Source: MED-G116 sp038147495
GTDB lineage: Bacteria > Pseudomonadota > Alphaproteobacteria > Puniceispirillales > Puniceispirillaceae
Assembly: GCA_038147495.1 (NCBI GenBank)
Contig: JAYQTT010000012.1
Location: forward strand, 49,431 to 113,430
Length of the DNA stretch: 64,000 nt
Direction: 5' to 3'
Shown here: one piece after another, positions 52,625-61,529 of the stretch
Numbering within the stretch: position 1 is the stretch's first letter
How the letters are laid out: the number at the start of each line of letters is the position of its first letter
Made by a program: the position numbers and the translations under genes
Notes under the pieces: generated by a model
What the model was told of the DNA's origin: nothing
The model's input: only the letters and a program-made list of their open reading frames with translations
Databases searched by the model: none

Positions 52625-54553
52625 ATGACAAGCGATATTCGTTCCCCCTCCGGCGACGCACCCTCCGGTGACGTTACTGATAATGGCAATGTAAGCTTTG
52701 CCGATTTTGACCTTGATGAGGCGCTTCAGGGCACATTGGCACGTGAGGGGCTGGTTAAACCAACACCAATTCAGCAGATGGCCATACCGGCCCTGCTATC
52801 AGGCCAAGACCTGATCGGCCTCGCCCAGACCGGCACCGGCAAAACCGCGGCATTCTTGTTGCCGATGCTGACCATGCTCTCATATTCACCCGCAGTGCGC
52901 GCCGGACACCCGCCAAAAGCGTTGGTGCTTGCGCCGACACGCGAACTCGCCAACCAGATTTCGGCAAATATGCGCACCCTTGCCCGCGACATGAATTTAC
53001 GCCATCTCGCAGTGTTCGGCGGTGCCCGCTATGACGCCCAGATCAAGGGTTTGCGGCGCGGCGTTGATGTGGTGATCGCAACCCCCGGGCGGTTGATAGA
53101 TCTGATGGATCGCGGCGCCTTTGACCCCTCTGGCGTGATGTTCCTTGTGCTTGACGAGGCCGACCATATGCTTGACCTCGGCTTTTATGAGCCGATCAAG
53201 CGGATCATTGGTGAACTGCCGAAAAATCGCCAGACGATGCTGTTCTCGGCGACCATGCCAAAGACGATTGAGACACTCGCCCAAAGCATGCTTGTTGACC
53301 CGGTTCATGTTAAGGCCCCACAAACAGGCATTACCGCCGACAAGATTGCCCAGCGTGTCACCTTGATGCCGGAAAGCGACAAGCGCGACAGGCTGTGCGA
53401 TGTGCTGAATGACGAAAACACCGGCCAGTGCCTTATCTTTGTGCGCACCAAAAGACGCGCTGACGCGCTGGCAAAATTCATGCAGGTTCGGGGCTTTGCC
53501 ATTGACGCCCTGCATGGCGACATGCGTCAGGGGCTGCGCCAGAAGGTTCTTCGTAATTTCCGTGATGGCGGGTTGCAGGCGCTGATCGCCACTGATGTTG
53601 CCGCGCGCGGCATTGATGTGGCCGGTCTCAGCCATGTGGTCAATTTCGACATCACCGACACGCCGGAAGCCTATGTTCACCGCATTGGCCGAACCGGTCG
53701 CGCCGGTCTTGGCGGATTGGCGATTTCATTCTGTGCGCCGTCTGAAGAGTCACAGCTTGCCGCGATCATTTCAGTCGTTGGCGCCCGCGTTGAACTCTTT
53801 GATCTGGATGGCAATCCTGTCACCGATTTTCAGGCAAAACCGGCTCCGCGGAAACGTGGTCGGGGATCACGTACACGGCGCGAACAACCGGCCACACAGC
53901 GAAGAACGCCAAAAGATGCTGCCGCCAAGGCCAAGAGCGAAGGCCGCACCGCCAAGCGCAAATGGGGCCAGAGCACAGACCGTGATGGTGAGTGGTCACC
54001 ACTGGAAAGCGCCAAACCAAAGAAAGCGCGTGCTGGCGGCGATGGCCCCAACAACAGGCGTGATGAAACCGGGCGCACCGGCCAAAAGCAACGTAGTAAG
54101 CCGTTTGGCAAACCGCCTAGTAAACCGTTTGGCAAACCGTCTGGTAAACCGACTGGCAATCGGGCCAAGCAGGATAAAAACGCGCAGAACAAATTCGCAG
54201 AAAATAAATTTGCTTCTGGCAAGTCCCGTCACGACAAAACCAGAACGGACAGAGGCGATCAAGCACCGGCGCGCCATGGTGGACAAGGTGGAAAGCGACC
54301 TCAAGGGAAGTTGGCCGACAATGGAAACAATCCATTTGCCAAAAACCCCTTTGCGAAAAAGCCATCAGGGACACAGTCACGCGCTGACGGCAAGCCTGCC
54401 ATGCGCGATTCCAGAACCGGCAGCAAATCAGGGGCCAAACCCGGCAATAAGCATAGCGGCAAGCCGCGCGCTGGCAACAAACCTGCCAGCCGGACATCCC
54501 GCGGCCCCGCCAACAGCCGCGGTGGTGAAGCCCGACTGAAACGCCGCGGCTAG
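52625..54553 (+). CDS. DEAD-box RNA helicase with long basic repeat tail
   Basis: A 642-residue ATP-dependent RNA helicase (RhlE/DeaD-like). All motifs are present: Q motif KPTPIQQMAIPALL, Walker A AQTGTGKT, PTRELANQ, TPGRL, DEAD in LDEADHMLDLGF, SAT, and HRIGRTGRAG. After about residue 395 the sequence turns into a 240-residue low-complexity tail rich in Lys, Arg, Gly and Pro with KPFG/KPSG repeats, probably disordered and RNA-binding. It likely helps ribosome assembly or RNA decay. ATG 52625. A strong bidirectional terminator follows. Confidence 0.93.
   Translation: MTSDIRSPSGDAPSGDVTDNGNVSFADFDLDEALQGTLAREGLVKPTPIQQMAIPALLSGQDLIGLAQTGTGKTAAFLLPMLTMLSYSPAVRAGHPPKALVLAPTRELANQISANMRTLARDMNLRHLAVFGGARYDAQIKGLRRGVDVVIATPGRLIDLMDRGAFDPSGVMFLVLDEADHMLDLGFYEPIKRIIGELPKNRQTMLFSATMPKTIETLAQSMLVDPVHVKAPQTGITADKIAQRVTLMPESDKRDRLCDVLNDENTGQCLIFVRTKRRADALAKFMQVRGFAIDALHGDMRQGLRQKVLRNFRDGGLQALIATDVAARGIDVAGLSHVVNFDITDTPEAYVHRIGRTGRAGLGGLAISFCAPSEESQLAAIISVVGARVELFDLDGNPVTDFQAKPAPRKRGRGSRTRREQPATQRRTPKDAAAKAKSEGRTAKRKWGQSTDRDGEWSPLESAKPKKARAGGDGPNNRRDETGRTGQKQRSKPFGKPPSKPFGKPSGKPTGNRAKQDKNAQNKFAENKFASGKSRHDKTRTDRGDQAPARHGGQGGKRPQGKLADNGNNPFAKNPFAKKPSGTQSRADGKPAMRDSRTGSKSGAKPGNKHSGKPRAGNKPASRTSRGPANSRGGEARLKRRG
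54098..54157 (+). repeat. Five 12-bp units coding KPxG tetrapeptides in the helicase tail
   Basis: Consecutive codons give KPFG-KPPS-KPFG-KPSG-KPTG. The DNA repeats as AAACCGTTTGGC-type 12-mers with third-base changes, which shows expansion by slippage followed by drift. Confidence 0.75.
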
Positions 54554-54576
54554 TAAAACTGAAACACAGGCAAATA

Positions 54577-54603
54577 AAAAACCCCGCATTTCTGCGGGGT
54601 TTT
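54577..54603. terminator. Bidirectional rho-independent terminator
   Basis: AAAACCCCGCA - TTTC - TGCGGGGTTTT. A strong stem flanked by A on the left and T on the right, placed between the convergent helicase and acyl-CoA synthetase genes, so it can end both transcripts. Confidence 0.9.
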
Positions 54604-54630
54604 CTCGATACCGTGCCAACCGGCCTTTTG

Positions 54631-56259
54631 TCATTCCTTGACACGCTGGCGAAGGACGAATTTCTGGATCTTGCCGGTTGATGTCTTTGGCAGCTCTCCA
54701 AAAATCACATGTTTGGGACGTTTGAAACCGGCCATTTGATCACGGCACCAATCAAGGAAAGCGCTCTCTTCGACGTCTTCACCCGGCTTCAATTCAACGA
54801 AGGCACACGGCACTTCGCCCCATTTTTCATCTGCCTTGGCCACCACCGCCGCCGCTGCCACTGCCGGATGGCGATAGAGATAGCCCTCAACCTCAACCGA
54901 TGAGATATTCTCACCGCCCGAAATGATCACATCCTTCAGCCGGTCCTTGATCTGGATATAGCCGTTTTCATGCCAGACGGCAGCATCACCCGAAAAGAAC
55001 CAGCCATCGCGAAGCGCCGCGCTCGTCGCTTCCGGGTCCTTGTAATAACCTTTCATCACGGCATTGCCACGAAGCACAATTTCACCTTGTGTTTCACCAT
55101 CGCGTGGGACCAGTTCACCATTGTCGGTGTTCATCACCGCCGCACCCTCATGCATCGGGAAGCCAACACCCTGCCAACTTTGCAGATAGGCCTGCTCTTC
55201 AAAGCCAAGATCATCCCATGCCTCGCGCCAAACACATTGCGTGACATGGCCATAGGTTTCAGTAAGGCCATAGACCTGCATCACATTGAAACCCATTTCA
55301 GTCATTTTCTGGAGGATTGCCGCTGGCGGCGGGGCACCGGCCGTGAACACATTGACCTTGTAATCCAGCTTTGGTTTTTGCTCTTCAGGCGCGTTCACAA
55401 GCAACGACAGAACAATCGGCGCACCACCAAAATGGGTGACCCGATGTTCGGTGATAGCACCAAAAATAGCGTCAGCCGAAATCACCCTTGTCAGCACAAT
55501 CGTTGCCGCCATCATGGTCATTGTCCATGCATGGCACCAGCCATTGCAATGGAACATCGGCACCACATAAAGATATGTCGGATGCTGTGGCAACGGCCAT
55601 CCGGTTGCCGTGCCCATGCTCATCAGATAGGCACCGCGATGATGATAGACGACGCCTTTTGGCCGCCCTGATGTGCCGGACGTATAGCCAAGCGCGAGCG
55701 CCTGCCATTCATCGGCTGGCATCTTCCAGTCATAGACTGGATCACCCGCTGCAATAAAAGCTTCATAATCCGCACCGCCAATATTCGGCATGTCACCTGC
55801 TTCCGGGTCACGAATATCGATCACGGTTATTTTGTCGCGCACCGCCGCATCAAGGGCTTCAAGTGCGGGCACAACCGCCTGATGAAACGCCGTATCAACA
55901 ATCAGCAAGCGGCAATCGCTGTTCTCCAGAATATAGGAAATCGTCTCGGACTCGAGACGGGTGTTGATCGTGTTCAGAACGCATCCGGCCATTGGCACAC
56001 CAAAATGCGCCTCAAACATTTCCGGCGTATTTGCCGCAATCACCGACACGGTATCACCAACGCCAAGTCCGGCGTCATTCAAAGCTGATGCAAGGCGCCG
56101 CATGCGCGCATAGCTCTCGGCCCAGCTATAACGCCTGTCGCCATAAATGATCGCGGTTCTGTCGGGAAAAAGGTCAGCGGTACGGGTGATGAAGCTGAGC
56201 GGCGTCAGAGGCACAAAATTCGCATCATTCTTGGAGAACGCCTCGTAATGCTGTTTCAT
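54631..56259 (-). CDS. Acyl-CoA synthetase (AMP-forming)
   Basis: A 542-residue adenylate-forming ligase that activates a carboxylic acid as its CoA thioester. Core motifs: LGYTSGTSGRPKGVVYHHRG (P-loop, about 175-194), YGLTETYGH, GWFFSGDAAVWHENGYIQIKDR (A7-A8) and KTSTGKIQKFVLR with the catalytic lysine. The length and the SYARMRRLASAL / GLGVGDTVSV start are typical of medium-chain and methylmercaptopropionate-type ligases (the DmdB group), but substrate cannot be fixed by eye. No clear partner gene lies beside it; psuG is upstream. Confidence 0.85.
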   Translation of the reverse strand: MKQHYEAFSKNDANFVPLTPLSFITRTADLFPDRTAIIYGDRRYSWAESYARMRRLASALNDAGLGVGDTVSVIAANTPEMFEAHFGVPMAGCVLNTINTRLESETISYILENSDCRLLIVDTAFHQAVVPALEALDAAVRDKITVIDIRDPEAGDMPNIGGADYEAFIAAGDPVYDWKMPADEWQALALGYTSGTSGRPKGVVYHHRGAYLMSMGTATGWPLPQHPTYLYVVPMFHCNGWCHAWTMTMMAATIVLTRVISADAIFGAITEHRVTHFGGAPIVLSLLVNAPEEQKPKLDYKVNVFTAGAPPPAAILQKMTEMGFNVMQVYGLTETYGHVTQCVWREAWDDLGFEEQAYLQSWQGVGFPMHEGAAVMNTDNGELVPRDGETQGEIVLRGNAVMKGYYKDPEATSAALRDGWFFSGDAAVWHENGYIQIKDRLKDVIISGGENISSVEVEGYLYRHPAVAAAAVVAKADEKWGEVPCAFVELKPGEDVEESAFLDWCRDQMAGFKRPKHVIFGELPKTSTGKIQKFVLRQRVKE

Positions 56260-56322
56260 ATGTGTTTGCCTGTTCTTTCTGTACGGATCAATAAAGCCAT
56301 GATGACGCCCGCATTGATTCTG

Positions 56323-57237
56323 TCAAGTTTCCGACCCGGCAAGTGCTGTCGCGATTTCGCCAGCGAGGCCGGCATTATCAATGATCAACTGTTTGTTCGC
56401 CGCAAGGCTTTGGCCATCTGAACGGCGGGCAATCTCGGCCAGCAACCAGGGCGTTGCCGCTGCGCCTGCGGGTGCATCATCGATGCAGGAATCAATCCAC
56501 CCCTCAATCACCGCCGCTTCAATCGCAAGCGACTTGCACACCGGATTGCAGATCAATATTGCACCACCGATGCCAAGGTCTTGCCGGCTGCGGATCAATG
56601 CCGCCGCCTCTTTTGCACTATCAACGCGGGCGTCAACAGGCAAGCCGCTTGAGCGCGCCCAAAACGCCGGCATCTCATCACAGCTATAGCCAACGACAGT
56701 GACCCCCATCGTTTCCAGATATTCGCGCGTGCGCGGCAGATCCAGAATGACCTTTGGTCCAGAACAGACCACCGCCACCGGCGTATGCGCAAGCTCAAAC
56801 AGATCGGCAGATATATCCATGCTGTCATTGACACCGCGATGCACCCCGCCAATACCACCCGTGGCAAAAACCCTTATGCCCGCCTGATGCGCAAGGATCA
56901 TCGTCGCCGAGACTGTTGTTGCGCCAAGAGGCGGCGCACCGGCGACAGCAGACAACGCCAGTGGCAGATTGCGGCGTGAAAGTTTGACCACATTGGCGGC
57001 AGTGGCAAGGCGTTCAACATCCGCTGCCTCAAGGCCAATTTTTGCCACCCCATCCATCACCGCGATGGTCGCAGGGGCGCTACCGGCGTTACGCACTGCC
57101 GCCTCTGCTTCGGTCGCCACGGTGATATTATCCGGATGTGGCAGACCGTGGCTGATCAAGGTTGATTCAAGCGCGACAAGCCCCGCGCCATCGGCCTTGG
57201 CTTTACCGACTTCAGCGCTGAATTGAATGTTCTGCAT
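56323..57237 (-). CDS. psuG: Pseudouridine-5'-phosphate glycosidase
   Basis: A 304-residue protein that splits pseudouridine 5'-phosphate into uracil and ribose 5-phosphate. Family marks: LVALESTLISHGLPHPDN near the start (about 21-38), GLPLALSAVAGA-type strand, ATGGIGGVHRGV (about 125-136), and CDEMPAFWARSSGLPVDARVD. Length matches E. coli PsuG (about 310). psuK ends 30 bp upstream, so the two are cotranscribed and form a complete pseudouridine salvage pair. ATG 57237. Confidence 0.93.
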   Translation of the reverse strand: MQNIQFSAEVGKAKADGAGLVALESTLISHGLPHPDNITVATEAEAAVRNAGSAPATIAVMDGVAKIGLEAADVERLATAANVVKLSRRNLPLALSAVAGAPPLGATTVSATMILAHQAGIRVFATGGIGGVHRGVNDSMDISADLFELAHTPVAVVCSGPKVILDLPRTREYLETMGVTVVGYSCDEMPAFWARSSGLPVDARVDSAKEAAALIRSRQDLGIGGAILICNPVCKSLAIEAAVIEGWIDSCIDDAPAGAAATPWLLAEIARRSDGQSLAANKQLIIDNAGLAGEIATALAGSET

Positions 57238-57267
57238 CTAACTGCTCTCTTTTGTTCCGGCACATAT

Positions 57268-58182
57268 TTATACGGTGTTCCCGGCGGCAAAATTGGCACC
57301 CGCCGTCAATGCATTCGCCAGCATATACTCCAACATTTCTGCCAGTACCTCTGTCGGCGTAGCGGCAGTATCCGGCGGCCCCATGGCCCTGTCCAGACAA
57401 AGACAGAAAAAAGCGGCGGCCATCGCGTCACCCGCGCCATTTGCATTGGCCAAAGTGATTTTTGGCGGCGCACTGCTGACCACCGCGCCGCGAGCGGCAA
57501 GCGCCGCTGGCTCGGCACCGTCACTGACCAGAACGAGCGCATCTGCCCGCAATTGTGCTGACAGAATGGTCGCAAGCTCATCGACAGCGCCGGTTTTGCC
57601 GGCAAGCTCGCAAGCTTCAGCCCGATTGAGAACCAGCGCATCCAGCCTATTCATCATTGGCACCAGGCGATGAACCTTTTGCACCGAAGTGCCGGCCGCA
57701 TATAGACAGCAATCATCTGACAAGCGCGCGGCGATGGCGGCAAGCGTCTCTGCCGGGAAATTGGCATCGATGATGACGGCTTGTGGATGTTCGGGCAACA
57801 GCGGGATGATGTCTGTTGGCGTTACCGCGTCATAAAGCGCCATATCGGCCACGCCGATGATCAGCTCGCCATTGTGATCCAGAATGGCATTGTATGATGG
57901 GTGTGATCCATTAAGCCGGGCGAAAGCGACATCAATATCGGCGTTGCGAAGCGATGCTGCGGCATCATCATTACCGGTCGCTGCCGCGCCGATAAATGTG
58001 ATTTTCATATCGGCGCGATGCTGGCGAATGGATCTGGCAATGTTCGCCGCGACACCGCCGGGCAAGGCGCTCGATGTGGCGGGATTGGTGCGGCCATGAC
58101 GCACCGGCCCTATGATCCGGCTGGTTGTGTCAGTGTGACACGCGCCGATGATGCAAAGCTTATCCAGTTTTTGGGCCCTCAA
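57268..58182 (-). CDS. psuK: PfkB-family kinase, pseudouridine kinase
   Basis: A 304-residue ribokinase-like enzyme. The start LCIIGACHTDTTSRIIG corresponds to the PfkB N-terminal motif, and the C-terminal signature is LANANGAGDAMAAAF with the catalytic Asp. Next to psuG the natural job is phosphorylation of pseudouridine, which PsuG then cleaves. The start seems to be TTG 58182, whose bases overlap the stop of the upstream glycosyltransferase (TTGA); no good ATG exists nearby. Other PfkB sugar kinases are possible, but context favours PsuK. Confidence 0.85.
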   Translation of the reverse strand: MRAQKLDKLCIIGACHTDTTSRIIGPVRHGRTNPATSSALPGGVAANIARSIRQHRADMKITFIGAAATGNDDAAASLRNADIDVAFARLNGSHPSYNAILDHNGELIIGVADMALYDAVTPTDIIPLLPEHPQAVIIDANFPAETLAAIAARLSDDCCLYAAGTSVQKVHRLVPMMNRLDALVLNRAEACELAGKTGAVDELATILSAQLRADALVLVSDGAEPAALAARGAVVSSAPPKITLANANGAGDAMAAAFFCLCLDRAMGPPDTAATPTEVLAEMLEYMLANALTAGANFAAGNTV

Positions 58183-59030
58183 TAACGACGCAGAATATTC
58201 TTATCGACAAATTTATAGAGGAAGATGGGGACAAGCAGCTTTGCCACCCGCAATGCATACCCCACACCAAGATCAGCCAAACCAAATTGCCCACGACGAT
58301 AAGCGTCATTCATAACGCGCATCTCCTCGCGGAAATATGCAATGCTACGGCGTCGGCCAAGTGCCCGGCGCACGTCAACAAGGACAACATCCAGATTGGC
58401 AAAACGTGCCCCGGCATTTTCACATCTGAGGTAAAAATCCCAATCTTCCACATAATTCAACGGCCCGTATCCGCCAATTTGGTCAAAGATCTCTCTTCGA
58501 AACATCAATGTGACATGGTTGAAAGCCGATCTGCGCCTGAGCATTCGGCAAATGGAGTCATGGTTTTGTGGAACCTTGCGGATGGAGACATTATCACCAA
58601 CGACCTGATCAAACTCCGATATCAGGCCGCCCAGCACATCAACATCGTGACGCATGACAAAATCTGCCTGTTTTGCCACACGCGTGGGACAGCAGATATC
58701 ATCTGCATCCATTATAGCAACCCATTGGCCTGAGGTGGCATTTATCGCATGGTTGCGGGCGCCACCACGACCAACATTTTTCGGCAACCGCAAAAGTGTG
58801 ATCTCACCTCGCTCACTGTAACGGGTCAGGCAAATGTCAATCGTGGAATCAACCGGCCCATCTATGACAACCACGAATTCTGTTGGCTTTAATGTCTGCG
58901 CCAACACGCTATCAATCGCTGCTGCGATCTGATCCGGGCTATCGCCGCGCCACACAGCCATCATAACAGAAATATTGGCAAACCTGTCCGGCATCTCACC
59001 ATTGTCGTTTTGTGACTCGGGCATTGTCAT
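58179..59030 (-). CDS. Family 2 glycosyltransferase (a)
   Basis: A 283-residue GT-A fold transferase. The nucleotide-sugar part begins ISVMMAVWRGD, with VVVIDGPVD, and the metal-binding motif IMDADDICCP (about 110-120). The acceptor motif NYVEDWDFYLRCE is typical of the family. The C-terminal 30 residues are hydrophobic/basic and may touch the membrane. ATG 59030 overlaps the stop of the upstream transferase by one base (TGATG). Probably adds a sugar to a surface polysaccharide or glycolipid. Confidence 0.88.
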   Translation of the reverse strand: MTMPESQNDNGEMPDRFANISVMMAVWRGDSPDQIAAAIDSVLAQTLKPTEFVVVIDGPVDSTIDICLTRYSERGEITLLRLPKNVGRGGARNHAINATSGQWVAIMDADDICCPTRVAKQADFVMRHDVDVLGGLISEFDQVVGDNVSIRKVPQNHDSICRMLRRRSAFNHVTLMFRREIFDQIGGYGPLNYVEDWDFYLRCENAGARFANLDVVLVDVRRALGRRRSIAYFREEMRVMNDAYRRGQFGLADLGVGYALRVAKLLVPIFLYKFVDKNILRRY

Positions 59031-60016
59031 CACTTGGCCAAATCACGGGCCAGATCAAGGTGGCTCCTGCGCGTAAATTGCGCAAACAAGACCTTCACAA
59101 GACCTGACATCATGCCGATGCCCGTACCAAGTGCATTTTTATTGCCAAGGATCGCACGCGCCAGATAGCCGAACATGTGTAGTCCGTTAGACCAGAAAAA
59201 AGCCAGCTTGCTGAGATCATCGTTGGAGCCCACCAAGACATATCGCATGACGACCTGACTTTTCCCATAAAACATACTTTTTGCAAAACTGTGGTGGACA
59301 TAGCTGTCATTGTGTTGGGCAACCGCATCGCCACAGACGACAAGCCGGTTTTTGTGAGAAAAGGGATAGCTGAAAATTACATCCTCACATACCGCCCAAC
59401 GCGTTGGAAAAGACAGAGGATGAGGTGTCGCCAGGGCCTCTCTGCTCCACAAGGCAGCACCACCAACCAGCCACGAAGTCTCTCTGATCTCTCCGGTTCC
59501 GTCAGGAATTGGTACATGTGGGCTGGCAAAACCTGACGACCAAACACGCCCCATTGGTTCAACCCGCATTATTGCCAACCGGCGCAGAAGATTATCTTTT
59601 TTCTTGGGCAAATTGACGACGTTAAATGCCATGCCCGCCAAAGGCTTTCCAGTTTCTGATGTTAGCCGGTTCCAATGATAGAGCGCTTGATCAAGACTAG
59701 CCGGTTCCAGCGTAATATCATCATCGAGATGCAGAACAAGACAGATATATTGGTGAAGCATCAAATGCGCATAGTTGCGCTGCAATATCTGGCCCGGCTC
59801 AGGACAGTAGAGGCACGATACATTTATTCGCCCGGCAAATTCCTTGACCAGTGGCTTAAGATTATGTCCACCGTCTGCAATAAGAATTTGGCCAGGCTGA
59901 CTTTCCAACCTGGCCACGCTCTCGAGCAGATTCCTGATCTTGTCTGGACGATCTTTGGTCGCACAGATGATGGCAATTTGTGCCGCGTTGATCGTCTGTT
60001 TATTCACCATGGCCAC
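59030..60016 (-). CDS. Family 2 glycosyltransferase (b)
   Basis: A 328-residue GT-A transferase. It opens IAIICATKDRPDKIRNLLES, has the metal motif HLDDDITLEP (about 95-104) and WAVCEDVIFSYPF with the catalytic ED. The C-terminal third carries one or two hydrophobic segments, which suggests membrane contact. Two ATGs (60016, 60010) are possible. It lies 3 bp after the PIG-L gene and one base over the next transferase, within the tightly packed surface-carbohydrate operon. Donor and acceptor sugar are unknown. Confidence 0.88.
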   Translation of the reverse strand: MAMVNKQTINAAQIAIICATKDRPDKIRNLLESVARLESQPGQILIADGGHNLKPLVKEFAGRINVSCLYCPEPGQILQRNYAHLMLHQYICLVLHLDDDITLEPASLDQALYHWNRLTSETGKPLAGMAFNVVNLPKKKDNLLRRLAIMRVEPMGRVWSSGFASPHVPIPDGTGEIRETSWLVGGAALWSREALATPHPLSFPTRWAVCEDVIFSYPFSHKNRLVVCGDAVAQHNDSYVHHSFAKSMFYGKSQVVMRYVLVGSNDDLSKLAFFWSNGLHMFGYLARAILGNKNALGTGIGMMSGLVKVLFAQFTRRSHLDLARDLAK

Positions 60017-60019
60017 ATG

Positions 60020-60724
60020 TTAGTTGGAAGTGACCACGCCACGGAGCAATTTCAAACCTTCGGCGCACTCTAATCCAGCTTGCATGCCACGATATTGTGC
60101 CATGGTTTCGAGCCCTTTTACCGATCTTGGAAACGGGAAGTCACGCTCCTCACCCTCATAACAATTCCACGCGGCAATTTTTTGATTCCACACGTCTTTC
60201 ACATCCACATAGAGATTCGGCTTGAAACTCTCATCAAATGTCCAGTTACCACTGCATGGAATTTCAAACGAATACACCTCTCGCAAGGCCAAACCAGGCT
60301 TTGGCCTGGTTGCCGTTTCAACCACCCTGTAGGTTATTCTATGGTCAACATTCACCTCGACAGGGTTATGTGTAAAAATATGCGTTGGGTTGAAGTCGAC
60401 AATCTGACGCTCCACCAATTTCACCAGATCAAGAATGTCCAAGCGATCAAATCGGCAACAATATTGGTTTTCATAACGAATATTTTTGATCCCAAGCAGA
60501 CCAAGAGCGGCCTTCGCGCCATCCATGCGCGTCTTCATCGCTGTTTCATAGTCATCATTGCCAAAATCTTCAGGATTGAAACGTGCCGAGATGCCCTCAC
60601 CAAGAAATTGTACGGCAACCTCTACATCTGCATCTCTGGCACGGGCCAAAATACCGCCCATCGCGAGAACTTCATCATCAGGGTGAGCCGCCACAACAAG
60701 AAAACGGTTTTGTTTTGAAAACAC
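60020..60724 (-). CDS. PIG-L/LmbE-family deacetylase
   Basis: A 234-residue zinc-dependent N-acetylglucosamine-type deacetylase. The AHPDDEVLAMGG motif (about 13-24) holds two zinc ligands and the catalytic Asp, and the third ligand is in NVDHRITYR (about 148-156). It would remove an acetyl group from a sugar intermediate of the polysaccharide. Start GTG 60724 with GGGAGA upstream; it begins 3 bp after the end of the phosphatase reading frame. Confidence 0.88.
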   Translation of the reverse strand: MFSKQNRFLVVAAHPDDEVLAMGGILARARDADVEVAVQFLGEGISARFNPEDFGNDDYETAMKTRMDGAKAALGLLGIKNIRYENQYCCRFDRLDILDLVKLVERQIVDFNPTHIFTHNPVEVNVDHRITYRVVETATRPKPGLALREVYSFEIPCSGNWTFDESFKPNLYVDVKDVWNQKIAAWNCYEGEERDFPFPRSVKGLETMAQYRGMQAGLECAEGLKLLRGVVTSN

Positions 60725-60727
60725 CTT

Positions 60728-61529
60728 TTATCTCTCCCTATCTGCCTGATACCCGCATTCATCATTTGCAAGTAACAATGAGATTTCGCCTACCAATTCA
60801 ACATCGTGGCTGAGAATCAGCCCATCATCAAATTCAATCTTTTGCCCAAGAACCAACGGTTCACCTGACAAATTACAAACGCCTCCACCAAATTTTGCAA
60901 ACGCCATGGCAGGCGCCATATCCCAGTCACGTACTGTCACGTCCTTGACAAATAAATCTGCCTCGCCAGTCAATGCCAGAACTGATTTTAAACCAAGACT
61001 GCCGCACTCTTTGTAGTTAGTTCAGGCTTTTCTCGATCAATTCTGCAGCAATCCCTCGCGGCTCGGGGTAATTGTCGATAAGAACAGGTGGATTGCCACG
61101 CTGTGGAGGCTGTATAGGCATTTTATCAACAAAAGCCCCTGCATTATCCGCATGGAACATTCGGTCACGACATGGCCAATAGATGGCACCCAGTTCGACA
61201 TCATTATTTGAAATTAGGGCAAGTTGCGTAACGTAACCATCGAAACCGCCATGCCAGCTTGATGTGCCATCAATTGGATCAATGAGCCAATATTGCGATG
61301 GCCTATCGTCTATTGAATGGGGCGTTTCTTCTGAGAAAACCGGTATTTTTGGGGTGATGTCACGTAAGCCTGCAACAAGCATGCTGTGTGCCTGCTGATC
61401 ACCACCTGTCTTAAACCCCTCCAAGGATGACACGTTACGCCATGCAGGGTCACCCTGCATTTCAAGGATCATTTTTCCAACATCACGCAGCAGACAAAGA
61501 ACCTGCTGCTTCGTTTCTTTGCTGATCAT
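60728..61529 (-). pseudogene. Inositol-monophosphatase-family gene split by a 4-bp duplication
   Basis: Two frames together make one IMPase-fold protein (CysQ/HisN/SuhB type) of about 265 residues. The first (61529-61017) has FKTGGDQQAHSML, the acidic FSEETPHSI and the metal motif WLIDPIDGTSSWHGG, then stops after LIEKSLN. The second (to 60728) continues with LTGEADLFVKDVTVRDWDMAPAMAFAKFGG, the second family signature. The break is at 61015-61022, where AGTT occurs twice in tandem. Removing one copy restores the frame through NYKECGSLGLKSVLALTGEAD. It is either a true recent frameshift or a sequencing/assembly error. Start ATG overlaps the epimerase stop (ATGA). Confidence 0.85.
61015..61022 (-). 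repeat. Frame-breaking tandem duplication AGTTAGTT
   Basis: On the plus strand TAGTTAGTTC, i.e. two copies of AGTT. Deleting four bases joins the two halves of the phosphatase in one frame. Confidence 0.75.
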
